From Phallusia fumigata (taxonomy: Eukaryota > Chordata > Ascidiacea > Phlebobranchia > Ascidiidae), in the NCBI GenBank assembly GCA_008931825.1, contig QXVZ01009246.1, positions 1 to 64,000 of the forward strand: a DNA stretch of 64,000 bases, given 5' to 3'. Each line of letters opens with the position of its first letter. The stretch's first letter is position 1. The notes beneath the pieces are model-generated. The model had not been told where the DNA came from, did no database searches, and was given only the letters and a program-made list of their open reading frames with translations. Below are positions 1 through 12,693 of this stretch, in pieces. The position numbers and the translations under genes are program-made.

Positions 1-10
1 TTACACTTAC

Positions 11-178
11 CTGCATGCAATGAATTGCCAGCCCCGGTCCAGTGAACAGCTTTTTGTGGCAAACATGGCATTTAAAATGCTTGGCCTTTTGGTGCTGAAT
101 AAGGATTTTTTCATCATCAAACACCCGATTGCAGTACCAGCACCATGGCTTGATAGGTCTCTTTTTCTTTCGCCCCAT
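11..178 (-). CDS. ZNF207: ZNF207/BuGZ, first coding exon (gene continues off the left edge)
   Basis: Seen: on the minus strand the ATG at 178-176 opens 56 codons in phase 0 that end at a consensus donor (gtaagtgt, complement of 1-10). The translation begins [18 protein letters not shown] and has two C2H2-type fingers: Cys-x2-Cys then His-x4-5-His around [14 protein letters not shown], and a second starting [19 protein letters not shown]. Known: this matches the nearly invariant N-terminus of ZNF207 (BuGZ), a zinc-finger protein that binds microtubules and BUB3 at kinetochores and also links to splicing factors. The rest of the protein (GLEBS motif, low-complexity Pro/Gly-rich part) lies outside the window. 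The exon is too short to stand out as a long ORF, but residue identity to the family is very high, so I am confident in the assignment. The upstream promoter should lie just right of 178. Confidence 0.95.
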
Positions 179-2200
179 TGCAAGTATTATTCACAAAAGA
201 TTTGAGACAACAGATCTGCCGATTAAAAAAATGTATGACAAAATTGACATTTTTAAAGTACATTGCAACAGAAATATCAAGTGAAATTCTAAAGGAATAA
301 ACATTTGAGAATGCCCTAAAGTTATCAACACAAAAGTGCAAATGCATTTCATATTTTTTGAACATGGCAGCATTCTTCTTGGTTAACAAAGTAAAAGCAT
401 ACTTTTGCAAACATTTCGTCAGATCTAGGGATAATAAGGCCAAAACAGAGTATTCCAAACCTAAATAAAATATTGTGGTGAATGTTGAGGCGGAAAGCTA
501 ATGAAAGAAACCCCAGTTTTGATACTTGGAAACAGCTTGATAAAATTTAACCTTAATGAAACATGTTTGCTGACAATGTGAATGATATTATAAAGATTTT
601 TAACAGTTGAGGACAAGTTAATTCAATCGTCAATTGTTAAACAACATGCCCTTAATGCTTTTTGGTCTAGTCCTTTAAAAATGCTTTGTTTTATTTGAAT
701 TTTCAGGCTATACCTGAAACATTACAAAAAAGCATATTTAGGCAAAATGTTTTTGTGCATTAAAAACAACTCGCAAAATAATTCACACATAACAATGTGT
801 ACTTCTTATTATTAAGTTAATATCTTTTGCATTTCAAGGTATAGGCAGTTATTTGGTCCACAACATTAAACCTGAATAATTCGGACAATGGTTTGATTAT
901 CAAGCACCAGTTTCACAGTAATGGTTTTACTAAACACCAAAAATTTTGGAAACCAATGGTAATGACTCAAAATGAATACGAAAAAAATTAGGTAAGCCCC
1001 AAACACAAAGGATGAAAACTGTGTAGTGTTGGGGGAGATGCTAGTAACTTTGTTTCAAATACTTAACTTTTAAAACGCATGAACTGCTTTTATTTTTACA
1101 ATGGTAACAGCAAATTTTTATATTTTGTGCAACGGGGTATTTCCACCCAAAAGTAATTTCTGTGATTCAGGGTGTTTACCTAATAAAAGGTCGGGGCAAA
1201 TTTGCAGCGATCTAGCACTAACCACAATATGTCGGAACTCAAAAAATGCTAGGATTGATTTTGTTGTCTACTGGGGCAAAATTGTGACTTCATTGCAGCA
1301 ACCATTATAACACACTCTGCAGCCAGTATACATTGTACAAACGTGAAAATATTTGATCCTCTTTTCTTATAGTTGCGCTTCCTCTTTTTTGGCAATGTTG
1401 CAAAACAAAAGTCACGGTTCGTGTGTTGTAAACCACAATTAAATGACACTGGTTCAAAACGCAAGCTTTTTCAATCAAACAATTATCAACAACAAAGCCT
1501 CAAATAATAGCTAAACCAACAAATTAATGTACATTTTCACACAGGCAATCAGAAACCTATCGTGTGTTTCGCATAATTATTTGCTTTGGCCTGTTTTTTG
1601 CCTGTGCACATGTCAGAAGTACTGTAAAATATGAATCAGTGTGAATTGTATACTAGTCCGCCGCTTTTTCAAAACGTACTTTGAAGCAGTCAAGAAAAGT
1701 CCAAAACTCTTCAAAGTTTTTCGTCGTATTTCGTCGTAAGCGTAGGAATAATTAGCATTATAAGTGGCACATTAGTAGATTTACAACTTAAATAAAGTAG
1801 TTTAAACCTACTTTACTCAAAACTGTTCGCTCTGAAACTCGCGAGCTACACCTATATTTGAGATTGGCCAATTTTAAGGGGAAATTAAAACGTAAACCAA
1901 TTACAACTAGGCCGATGTGCCATTAGCCCATTCTAACCTATCTAGCAAAAGCTGTATTTACACATGTAATGCCAATTTTTAACTAATTTAATTCATGCAT
2001 TAAAAGAACAAAAAATTCACGTTTTTCAGTCGGCCAAGAGTCGAACAACATGAGCATCCAAAACCGAATTAAACGCCAAATTAAATATGCTTATATTCAA
2101 TCACTTTTCAGCAAATTAGCAAATTTAAATTTCCACAGTGAATTTTTATAGTTGTTAAGTACACTGATCGCATAATGGTCCAAAATCCTGTCAACTCGGA
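179..2200. other. Intergenic, 5' side of ZNF207
   Basis: AT-rich sequence with no open frame that looks coding and no recognised repeat. The part nearest 179 should hold the ZNF207 5' UTR and promoter, but I see no clear TATA box. Confidence 0.5.
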
Positions 2201-2346
2201 AATGTTTTTGTTTAACTGGAAGCCAATACGAACTCTTCGTTTTAAATTTCGTTTACCCGTCGTACGCCCCAAAAGACTACGTAATTACGACGTAATTTCA
2301 ACGTCGAGAGGTGACGGAAAGTTGTCGCGAAACCTTGACTAAATAT

Positions 2347-2757
2347 TGACGTCCATGTTGGGTGATTTGCAGTAGGGCGAAAAACGATCCTCATTCGGTC
2401 AAATTACCTTACCAGTAGGCTACCATGTAAAATTCAAATTGCAAATTTAGTACATTTATGTAGGTGAGTTTGGAGCGATAGTTATCAACGTTTGTAAACG
2501 AGGAAATATGTACGTTGACAGCAAAGACTTTACCTCAACCAGTAGTGTACGTCGTTTAACGGTCTTTCATCGCAAGTTTTTTCCCCGTAAGTCTCAGCTT
2601 CAGAGGAAATCTCATTCGTAGTGGAAACTCATCTGAATATTGACGTCATCGAGTTAACCGTAGTTTAATGCAGTCCTAACTTTAGCGCAGCCTTATAAAT
2701 ACGTCGGTCATTTTAATAGGCTTTGACGTCGGAAGCGACTGATAATAGCGACGTCAG
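2347..2757. promoter_or_regulatory. Cluster of CRE-like sites (TGACGTC)
   Basis: Seen: TGACGTC at 2347-2353, a perfect palindromic TGACGTCA at 2641-2648, TGACGTC at 2724-2730 and CGACGTCA at about 2750-2756, with several further ACGT cores (2280-2310, about 2550) within 500 bases. Known: TGACGTCA is the CREB/ATF binding site. Inferred: a promoter or enhancer between ZNF207 (minus) and KIAA0513 (plus), possibly serving an upstream non-coding exon of KIAA0513. A second perfect TGACGTCA stands at 8208-8215. Confidence 0.45.
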
Positions 2758-2799
2758 CAAAAAAACAATTGCAGAACCTTGTGACAGGGGCAAGGGTGG

Positions 2800-5183
2800 C
2801 GAGGCATTATAGAAAATAAAAGAGCAGTTATGGTGATGTTTTCACCATCATCAAGAAATGTTGACTCTTTAGTGAAATTAAATGGTTAACTCGCTAAATA
2901 AAACTTTGGAGAACGAAGAACGAATATTCCGCCGAAACTGTGATGACTCACAACTTAGTGAGTATGGTTTGGAAATAGGTTTGTTATGTAAGCACTTGTT
3001 AAATAAAAAGCATTTGCATTCCAGAAAGAAATCCAGAAATCCATCCGAAAATAAAACATTTACCATTGTTGTTCGTTTAGCGGCATGTAGCCTACGATAA
3101 AACAGTTCTGGGTATATGATTGAAATACATAATTATTAATGTCTGTATGTGTGTGTTTGTAACAATACGCACTGGGTTTTTTAACTGTTTTGTTGTTAAA
3201 ATTTGATTCTACGTTCCATGATGCCACATATTTTATCTGGATCAATTTACTGTTTGCATTATTTACACCAAAAGCAGTGTATAGGCTATGTGCGACCACT
3301 GGGTTATTTCTTTCTAAAACCTTTTTTGCAGAAGCAAAAAAGTAGCCTGCTTTATCAAAGTTTTGATGGAGAACGGATATAACGCAAGAAATTATTTAAA
3401 ACGTGTCATTGGCAGAAAACGAGGTTGCTCGTCAACTTTATTTATCCATCAGAAGTTGAATTTTGTATCTTTTTGTCTACACAATAAACATATCTTCCTT
3501 TCCTAACAGATGGTTCCCATTAAGTTATTTTAAACTTATGGTTGTGACTATATATTACGTCTTTACGTCAAGACGAAAATGGACGCCGATAGTCAACTCC
3601 AGAGCAGTCTTTCTTTTGGATATAAGTGTCGGCGCAAAGTAGTTGTTGCTAACATTTTTTGTAAATCAGCAGCTTATTAGAATGCAGGTGCAAAAGCTAT
3701 GAAACGCTTTGTTTACCCGTCAGTTGGCAGGTCACAACGCATTCGTCGCAATGATGCATCACTGTATAGCAGACGTACCGCCACTCATCGAATCGTCGGA
3801 AGTGCATTTTACATGCAACAACACGTATTTGCCTCATTTAAAACGACGCACACAGTAATAAAAGAGTTATTGGTAAAAAAGCATCTGGAGTGGATTTACA
3901 CTTTAAAAATATAATTTAGGAATTGCGTGCAGTGTCTGAACTGTATTTAGTTGACAGTAGCACCAAGTAATTGGTCTGATGTCTACAGCGTGGCACATAT
4001 TAACAAACTTTCTCTTCTAAACCACACTAAAAAAATGGAACTAAAACATGTGCCGAGGGTCGACGCCCGTGGCAAGCATCAATTTTCAGACAACTTTTTG
4101 TGTTTGCTGCGGCGGTCGTAGGAAAAAGGCAGAGAAGTGTACGCCTGCACGGCCTCCAACAAAACTGCCAGTGGGTGAAATGTGCCATGCGCTTAAAGAC
4201 CTCACTTTACGAGCAGGTTGGCTAAACAAACATACTCACATTTGGTGGAATGTTCCGCCGAAATGTTTTGTCGGAAAGCGACGACTAGTTAGTTAAATAC
4301 CAAGATAACCTGTTTACTGCTATGTGTTATTGTTAAGGGAAATGTTACTGTTAGGGAATATAGCCGCTAGAACGGCCCGTGTTTTCCTGCGTTTTGAGAT
4401 CGGTTTCCTTGTAACGTTTGTTCGTTTACCTGTTTGCTCGAGCGTTGTAAAATTACCCGGCGACACCGATCTTGTTTCCTAGACGCAAGTAGAAAACAGA
4501 GCTGTTGAAAATGATATAACACATATGTCTGAACTTTTGTCATGTGTTGTTAAAAGTTATCCAGGGGTAAACTGTGTTTGCAGTTACAGTTACAAGACAA
4601 TTTTACAAATCATGTTTAGTCTAATTGGCACGGATACACAGCGGTAGTTTGTGCGTGACGTTAAAGGTAATTTGGCGCTTATTATCGTACGTGGCTGTCG
4701 AAATGTTTCGCAGTGATGTATGAACAGCAATATGGTCAGTTTTTAAATGTAAACAAATGTGAAGAGCATCACAAACCCAGGCCCATAATACCTAATCTAA
4801 AACGCAGTTAAGCTGATGAATTTTAACATGTACTGTTCGATTGTTGAGTATATTTTGATTTTTGAAGCATGTCAGTAAAGATATTGTTTTATTTGCATAA
4901 CTGTATTAGTCCATAGTTAGCATAAGGTTTGTTTTTTAGCTTTATAATATATTTTAGGCCCAGGTAGTTATTATACACAAAATGAGGAATGGCAGATTAT
5001 TGTATTTATAGTTTTACAGTTATTGTAGTTTTACAGTTATATGTGAGCAATGTGTGGGTTTATGCTAAATTTGTTTCACAACAGAAATATTCTTTTTTAA
5101 AAAAAATTATAGGTAGCGATTTCCAAGTTGTAAAAGGTAAATTTTTGGTTGCTATACACACTGCTAAAATGTGGACAAAATAA
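2800..5183. other. Intergenic, 5' side of KIAA0513
   Basis: No supported coding exon. Short open frames here (for example 3699-3914 and 4048-4296) lack family resemblance. A splice-acceptor-like tract ends near 5112, just upstream of the KIAA0513 start, so one or more 5' UTR exons may lie in this stretch. Confidence 0.4.
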
Positions 5184-6416
5184 ATGGAATTGGATGAAGC
5201 AAAAATTGGCGTAATTCCAAAATTGTCCTTAAATGTTAAAGATGACATGAAATCAGAGTTTCCAACCATGTACAGTAATGATGAACTTTCACCAACTACA
5301 AGCTTATCTACCGACACATCTATTACATCTCAGTTTGACAGTGATGTATCCTGTTGTGATAGTACAGAAACAGAGCCAGCATCAGAATTAGACACCTTCC
5401 TACAACATTATGTTAATTTGTTATTTGACCCCATGACAGACATTTCTGTGTCTGATAAACAACGATTCGGAGAGTTGTCTCAAAGCCCTGAGGGACGAGA
5501 GCTCTTTGCAAAATACATTAACAACCAACGCTGTGTTTCGAAACAAGTCGATGAAACAACCTTCTATAAACTTGCTCATAACTGTGCACTTGTATTGTTT
5601 GAATGTGCAGAAGCGGATGATTTTGGACCAAGTAAAACACTTATGAACATGGCCTTTACATTTTACCATGTTCCTGAGACTGTCACCTTACAGTTTCAAG
5701 TGGAAGATGAGGTGGTGGAACTTAACAGCCCTGACAGTGAATTTGTTGAAAATTATTTACATGAGTTGACAGATGAAGAGGAGTTAAAGAAACACTGTGA
5801 CACAGCTAAAGGCAAAAAGTTCTCATTTGGGTCATTCAAGAAAAAGAAGTCATCTGATGATAAATCTTCTGTAATGAAGATGGCCAATGCTTGGTTTAGC
5901 AAAGAGTTTGTTCCACTGTTTCAACCAAATAAGCGCAAATCAAACATTTCTGAAACTAAACTTAACAAATCAGAGCCTGATTTGCTTTCAACCAACCTTG
6001 ATAATGAAGCAAAATGTTGTGACTCCAATAAATGTCACTATTTCGTTCCCAAAGATCAAGTCAACCAAAAAGTGTTTTTGTATGAAGTGTTGAGAAGACA
6101 GTCAATTTGGAAGTCAATTCGATTTTGGAATGCAGCTTTCTTTGATTCTTTAAATCAGGAACGAAAAAGACAATTTGGCCATGCTGGCTGGAACTCGCTT
6201 TCAGAAGAGGAAAGGGAAGCAGTCAACTTGGCAATTCAAAATGCCACTTTTGGCCAGCTTGGCACTTTCATCAACAACATGAAATACTTGGGGTTGGGCC
6301 AAAAGACCTGTATGGAGTTTTTGCGCAAACAGAGCATTATTGGAAACCTGGGAAAAGATCTGTATCAAATTTTGAAAACTCAGGTTGAAACACCGCTTAA
6401 GTTGGAATGTGCTTAG
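5184..6416 (+). CDS. KIAA0513: KIAA0513-family protein, single-exon
   Basis: Seen: 410 codons without an intron. An in-frame TAA directly precedes the ATG, fixing the start. An acidic/Ser-Thr N-terminus (1-70) is followed by a region reading FYKLAHNCALVLFECAEADD and FGPSKTLMNMAFTFYH (about 125-160), a Lys/Ser-rich linker (about 205-265), and a conserved C-terminal block with RFWNAAFFDSLN (about 315-325), FGQLGTFINNMKYLGLG and FLRKQSIIGNL near the end. Known: human KIAA0513 has the same order of blocks and almost the same length (411 residues); it is a cytoplasmic, brain-enriched protein of the SBF2-domain group with poorly defined function, reported to bind KIBRA and HAX1. Odd: the vertebrate gene has many exons, this one none, so intron loss or retroposition is possible; the frame is fully intact. 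Orthology rests on memory of the family; function is unassigned. Confidence 0.9.
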   Translation: MELDEAKIGVIPKLSLNVKDDMKSEFPTMYSNDELSPTTSLSTDTSITSQFDSDVSCCDSTETEPASELDTFLQHYVNLLFDPMTDISVSDKQRFGELSQSPEGRELFAKYINNQRCVSKQVDETTFYKLAHNCALVLFECAEADDFGPSKTLMNMAFTFYHVPETVTLQFQVEDEVVELNSPDSEFVENYLHELTDEEELKKHCDTAKGKKFSFGSFKKKKSSDDKSSVMKMANAWFSKEFVPLFQPNKRKSNISETKLNKSEPDLLSTNLDNEAKCCDSNKCHYFVPKDQVNQKVFLYEVLRRQSIWKSIRFWNAAFFDSLNQERKRQFGHAGWNSLSEEEREAVNLAIQNATFGQLGTFINNMKYLGLGQKTCMEFLRKQSIIGNLGKDLYQILKTQVETPLKLECA

Positions 6417-8350
6417 TTTTATATTGGTGCTCTGTCTTCCTTATTTGTGTATTATTTTTCAAGTTCCCCATAACTCGAACATGTTTATTTATTGTGTGCT
6501 GTAACATTCAACACTGGATATACTTCTATACATGTATTTTAGTTCTGTTTGCATTAAGATGGTACCGACAACATGCAAAATGCAAAAAATTAACATGTTT
6601 TCTCTGGTACTGTAAATGTATAATAGCTGGTATTATATTAGGTAGTATAATTTTGATTTTCTAACTTTGGTACGTTTTGGTTGTAGTATTAGATTTTGCA
6701 GTATTTTTATGCAAGCCAAACAAAGTAGAACATGATTGTAGAGCAAATGTGGCATATACCACACATATTTGCAGTAACCAATAACATGACATATGACATA
6801 ATTTGTGCAATATATGTATTCTATACCAATCCTGATAATGTTAGTTTAGTTGAGTAACATTGGTAGGAGTTTTTTCTTGTCGCAACTCGCAATTTAAATA
6901 ACTTGTGCATTTAAGCCTATTGAACAGAGAGATAATTTATTTTCCATGTAAGCCTTTCAGTAGCAAGTGTCATAGTGCAACTATTTTTGTGTGTTACATA
7001 ACAGAACATTACCAAAGTTTACAGACCGGCTAAGTGTCTGCAAATGTAAAACTAGGCTTGATGTAAAATTCACATTACTTCCACTAAACTTGTGTCTTTC
7101 AAACCTCTGTACCTGTATAGCAAAATTTGCACTGTTTTTTAAACTTTGTACTGCCCATGCAAAAGTCTGATAATATCTTGTAACGCTTAGTGCTGTAATG
7201 TGTTTCACAATCTTGTTTTAGGGATTTGGCCAGACTGTCCTCTAGTGGCTTCATCAATATATACCATGACAGTACTATTTGTTGCTTATTGTTTACTTAT
7301 TTGTCAATTAAACAGTTCCAAACATGCTTCCTCTATAAAAATGCTTGATATATTTATCTTTCGCAATATTGTGTCATGCTTCTATATGATACGACACAAG
7401 AGGATATATGAATACCTTTTACAGCTCTTAAAAACAAGTTGCAGAATATATTTACTTCACTACACATTACTGTGCTTCATAAAATGAAATACAAGCCATC
7501 CTTAAGTAACAAATGTTTTATTGATGTACATAGCGTTGTCGTACACATGTTCAACTGTCAGTAATATTTAAAAATAGTTTGTTTTCGTCTTACCTTACGT
7601 CGTCCCGTTTTTCGCCATTATGTCGACATTGTTTTTGGGAAAGGAAACAGGTGTAATGTAGTTTTTTTGCCGTGCAGTGCAAGTAAATGTAAATAGCTGC
7701 TGGGTTTTGTATTTCATCAACGGAAAATGTAACAATAAACAACAAGTGAAGAGCATTGTGGACCATGTTTTTGTTTGAAAGAACGTGGCAGTTTCCTTGC
7801 CAAGAACATTTGAACTTTAAGGTCTGGCTCATGCCCAAGCGCTGTAAAAAATCGTGTTGTTTTTTCCTCTGTTTTGGGTTTTAGTTGACAGCGAACGGCT
7901 GTCAGTTTAGTTTAATCAGTTTAAGATTAATCGAGTTCATGGCGTTTGTAACTAAAGGATGGAAAAACGGTGACGTAATTTATTTACACGTCATACTGAA
8001 CTTGTCCAAGGACTTTATCATCGTTGAACTGTTCAAACACGGGAGTAAACTTCGTACGTATTAATAAAATGATCCCTGTTATAAACTGTTTTGATTAAGT
8101 GCAGCAGCACGACTGGTTAAATAAATGTGATTGATTTAGTTAGACCAGTAGGAAAAATGATTCAGACAGGATGTAGGACGTCACAGATGTAAACCTATCT
8201 CCTTTTATGACGTCACAATCACGACATTGTAAAACAGTTTTGCTGTACGCCACCGGCGAATAACTGTTTCGTACTGAACCTATTTTTTTCCAATGTAAAA
8301 TGTTCACAATTCCTACATCTATTTGAACATGTGTAGTTTCGCAGTTAGTT
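6417..8350. other. 3' flank of KIAA0513 and intergenic
   Basis: AT-rich. Short open frames in both strands show no family resemblance. Contains a perfect CRE TGACGTCA at 8208-8215 and a GACGTCA at 8178-8184. No RNA gene recognised. Confidence 0.4.
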
Positions 8351-8352
8351 GG

Positions 8353-8565
8353 TTAATTTTGTGATTGTACCGTAATGGCGAAGCTTTATTTGGAGATGGA
8401 ATTTTTTTTACCTCGTGTAGCGCGCATGTAGCGAAATTTTGTATAGTTTGGTTCCGAANTTAATTTTGTGATTGTACCGTAATGGCGAAGCTTTATTTGG
8501 AGATGGAATTTTTTTTACCTCGTGTAGCGCGCATGTAGCGAAATTTTGTATAGTTTGGTTCCGAA
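8353..8565. repeat. 107-bp direct duplication joined by a single n
   Basis: The stretch 8353-8458 is repeated essentially base for base at 8460-8565, with one undetermined base (8459) at the junction. An exact tandem copy broken by an n is typical of two overlapping or allelic reads laid end to end, so this is probably an assembly artefact and not a biological repeat. Confidence 0.75.
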
Positions 8566-8567
8566 CC

Positions 8568-9558
8568 GTATTGTGACATTATAACCTAATTGTCATTATA
8601 TGTCTTCATGTAACATTGTGTACAAAACCGTCAGCGTATCATTTTTTCTTCTTTTTGGCTTTGCCAGTGTCAGCGGAACGTGGTTTCGAAAAATTTCCTG
8701 TTCTGAGACGGAGTATAGCAATTGCATCAAAACTATGGTTTTGCAATGAATAATGAAGGTTACATCGTTCAACGAATTGCTACCCCAAATGGCAATTACT
8801 CACAGCACGTGCAATTTTCGGTGCTTATTCACGATCACAACGTGGTCCATCTATGTGCAAAGCCAAAAACTCTATTTTAGCTCGCCAAAAACGTGATAGC
8901 TGCTGCAAGCAAACTTTCCCTATACTGTACCCAAAAGGAACTCCGTGTTGTTCGTTTAACATTACTCAAAGCACACATTGAAAGTGCAAATTAGACATGA
9001 CAATAGTAAACAAAATTTATGTCTCCATTTAGCATTGTCGTNTCGTATTGTGACATTATAACTTAATTGTCATTATATGTCTTCATGTAACATTGCATAC
9101 AAAACATTATAACCTAATTGTCATTATATGTCTTCATGTAACATTGCAAAATCAGCGTTACATATTCTCTTCTTTTTGGCTTTTCAAGTGTCAGCGGAAC
9201 GTGGTTTCTAAAAATTTCCTGTTCTGAGACGGAGTATAGCAATTGCATCAAAACTATGGTTTCGCAACGAATAATGAAGGTTACATCGTTCAACGAATTG
9301 CTACCTCAAATGGCAATTACTCACAGCACGTGCAATTTTCGGTGCTTATTCACGATCACAACGTGGTCCATCTATGTGCAAAGCCAAAAACTCTATTTTA
9401 GCTCGCCAAAAACGTGATAGCTGCTGCAAGCAAACTTTCCCTATACTGTGCCCAAAAGGAACTCCGTGTTGTTCGTTTAACATTACTCAAAGCACACATT
9501 GAAAGTGCAAAGACATGACAATAGTAAACAAAATTTACGTCTCCATTTAGCATTGTCG
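8568..9558. repeat. ~480-bp direct duplication joined by a single n
   Basis: Segment 8568-9040 recurs at about 9044-9558 with a few percent difference; the n at 9042 marks the junction. The second copy also repeats internally a ~45-bp piece (around 9052-9095 and 9107-9150). The divergence suits two haplotypes of a highly polymorphic genome retained in series. No coding potential seen. Confidence 0.7.
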
Positions 9559-9570
9559 TAATATGTACAC

Positions 9571-11349
9571 ACATTCCACTTGTAAAAAAGGGTGTTGAGT
9601 TTTTTTACCAAGACCTAGATAATGTGAAAGAAACCCGCATAGTTTTTGATGCTTAATTTTTATTGTCCCTCTTATCAACTTGCGATATCAAATGCAACTC
9701 TGCGTCATAGACTTTTCAAAATTCTTTTTGTGCTGCAGATCATTTCGACACCGTGTGTAAAGCGATTTTGAACAGATATTTTCCTGTCTGTAAACTTTTT
9801 AGAATATTTTTTGCGTCAAACGCTGGAAAGCAATTTTTTTTAAAGCCCTGTCTTTGTAAGAAACCCTTATATATTCATTTTAGATTTTTTAAGTTTGAAA
9901 ACATTATTTATATTGTTAAAATGTTATGGTTGTTACAGGCCACAGCAGCCACCGTTTTGTCATCAGCGTTCATTGATGCGCAGCACATTGAGCGTCATTT
10001 CATGACTATATCAGGACTAGAACTGTTACATTGCTTCATAGAGTTTGCTAACATCATATATTCGTACCTTGCCATCGTCATGTTGCACTTTTCAGTGTAA
10101 CAAAACGCAGTTTTTGTAAGTTTTACCTTTTCGATTTTTGCTCGAGCGTGCTATTCGACCATCACTTAATTGTTGCAAATGCAAATCGAATTAAGTGCAA
10201 GGTGGCTGTATGCTCCAGGTTAAGTTCTTGCAAAGTATGTTTATTTCTTCTAAAGCGCTGTATTGTCGTGTTTTGCGTGATGTGATTTTTGTACATACAC
10301 GCTTTAAACAAAAGACACATCTTGTTACAAATACGAAATGACTCAATCCAACTGTTTTTCGTTGCAATACTGATGTTAAATTTTGTTCTGATCGAATTAG
10401 TCTATTTCAGTTTTTCGTTTTATTCCTCTTTGGTAAAGAAAGGGTTAAATTTAATTAAGCACAAAAACATATCACGACACTTTATACTCGTCAATTGGGA
10501 CAAACTGTGGTAAATAGGCCTATACTTGTAGGCTATTGTAGGAATTGTGTCCTTTAATTCTGAATTTTTCTTTGCATCTTCATTTTCGATTTTTGTACAA
10601 TGTAAATTGTAACAGTAGCAAAGTCCAAACACTCAAAAAAGGGGTGCTTATAGTTATATTTGCGGTACAGAATAGTGTTTAAATTTTTTGTACCTGAGAA
10701 ATCTTGCAGTAACACATAGCAATGTAAAGAAGAAGGCAGTTTCTGCAGACTCGTTTTAACAGTGTTTTTCCGGTTGTTTGGGCTAAACATAGTTTAGACT
10801 TTGTAACCAAGAAGCTACCGACGATAGCACAAGGCCAAGTGAGAGCAACGTACGAGGATGTAGATATTTGGATGCCGTTTTTTTCCGGGTTAGTAACCCA
10901 GCAGCTTGCAAATGGTTTTTGCAGCAAAAACACAGGAAGCGGAAGATAAGCTTGTGCCAGAATTTACAGGAATCTTGAGAGCATGTGGGTTGAAGTCGTC
11001 CCGTTTGGTGAAGCAAAAAACAACTATTTTGAGTGTGATTGTTGCCAAGACTGCGCTTAATGTGACATTGACCAATTTTTGTCAAGTTTTACTTTTTTTA
11101 AACTTTTTTAATTTGTGTTCAACAGCTTTTTTAATCAGAAATCATGTACTTTATTTACACGCACCAAAAAAACAAGTCCAAAACACAAGGTCAATGTAAA
11201 GGGCGGGATGAACGTACATTTCACAACAATAGACTCAACTATAGATCAGTTTAAACAAGAACATTAACTGCATGAACCAATCTCCGGATAAGGAAATGTT
11301 TACTTGGTGAAGTTCAATTTTCGTGGCACAGCAGTAAACGTGCTTTGTA
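9571..11349. other. Intergenic, no supported feature
   Basis: Open frames up to 115 codons occur on both strands around 9.75-11.2 kb, but they overlap one another, have no recognisable domains and no consistent splice sites. I see no gene here. Confidence 0.4.
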
Positions 11350-11555
11350 CAGTGGTTCTTAAACTTTTCCCCCCATTACCCATTTATGTTCAAAGTTTCA
11401 TTTTCCACAATTTAGCAAATTCGTCCAGTTTGCTAGTTCTACCATACTCAACATAAAACAATACTATTTTTTACCCAACAGGTTCAGCTAATTATCCACC
11501 TGCTAACCTGTCATTACCCACATGTGGGTAATTACCATTAGGTTAAGAACCACTG
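11350..11555. mobile_element. hAT-type MITE (CAGTGGTTCTTAAAC ends)
   Basis: Terminal inverted repeats: CAGTGGTTCTTAAAC at the left end and its near complement GGTTAAGAACCACTG at 11541-11555. About 206 bp, no coding capacity. CAGTG-type ends are typical of hAT elements, which make 8-bp target duplications; the flanks here (gctttgta / ctgcttag) are too decayed to prove one. Confidence 0.65.
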
Positions 11556-12449
11556 CTGCTTAGCATGACGGATGTAGGGCGGCAGTTGCTCGGCTTTCGT
11601 AATACCACACGGGGTTTCCAACAAAGGAATATTCGCTTATTTGCCTTTCAGGCGCCCAATCGATCAGCATAAGACAATCTTTTTATCTTAATCGAAAGCA
11701 AATAACTGCATTAGACTATGCTGATTAAAAAAAATTTCAAAAAATTTTTATTGCGATGTAATATAATGAAAAACGAACGCAATTTTCAAAACCTTCTTCA
11801 AAGAATTAGAGTCGTTTCAGGACAAACGAAATTTATGTTTTGCAGGTCTGGTGATTTGCGGATTTGGAAAATACAGTAAACTTTGGATCTAAATCTTTGT
11901 CTGATTCAGCCTCAGGTAAAATTGGACAAACAAATGATTTCTAATGTTCATCCTTATAAAAAGTTATGGATAAACCAAATCTTCGCCGATCCCGGATAAT
12001 TGTTGCTTTAACGGCGCATTTGAATAATAATGCACGTTGCAATTACATGTTTATTTATAACAACTGGTCTTGATTGCTAGGGGGGACCAAATACAATCAA
12101 CTCAATAAGAGCACGCAAATATTTGCTAAAGCTTTAATATTCTAAACAGGAGAAAGAACATTCCGTGCATTAAGGAAGAAAGAAGTTTAAAAGTGAAGCG
12201 TTGATGTTCTCATTACTTTTCTAGCGGCATTGTGAAGTCACGGATAATAATTTAAACATTCGATTGTGCAATGTAATTAGCGTTGAACAAAGCAAATCGT
12301 AGTAGCTCGCTAGTATAATGCACTGAATTCATTTAGACGGTCGCACTTTATTCAAAATCCACACCTCTCAGCGTTCCGCACAACTTACATACGCGGGCCA
12401 CAGGTTGCATACCGTATACCCTGGTCCACAACATTGCATCATCGCAATC

Positions 12450-12693
12450 AAGGATAGCAGTACGGTACGCAGCAAAAATCATCAAAAGTAACGGTACGCC
12501 CTTCGCAGCGAGGTGTGTGGTACGCTAATACCGTATCGTTTCCTATCCTTTACAATAGATGGCGGTACCGTACAGTACGTTGTTACGGTACGGTACGCAG
12601 CAAAAATCTTCTGAAGGTACGGTACGGTGGTACGGTACGCTCTTCGTAACGAGGCACAAGACAACACGTACCGTACCGTACTCCCATCCTTGC
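12450..12693. mobile_element. hAT-like MITE, GGTACGGTACG-rich, with perfect 8-bp target duplication
   Basis: A 244-bp element with inverted ends (AAGGATAGCAGTACGGTACG on the left; GTACCGTACTCCCATCCTT near the right end) and several internal GGTACGGTACGCAGCAAAAATC units. It is flanked by identical 8-mers TCGCAATC at 12442-12449 and 12694-12701. The 8-bp duplication supports the hAT superfamily. A decayed relative sharing the TACGCCCTTTGTATAACGAGG and GGTACTGCCATCCT parts lies near 51465-51580. Confidence 0.75.

Noticed and set aside
4048-4296. 82-codon Cys-rich frame
   Set aside because: No zinc-binding spacing or family match; likely chance.
10783-11199. Opposed 85-100 codon frames
   Set aside because: They overlap each other on both strands, have no recognisable domain and no supporting splice pattern.
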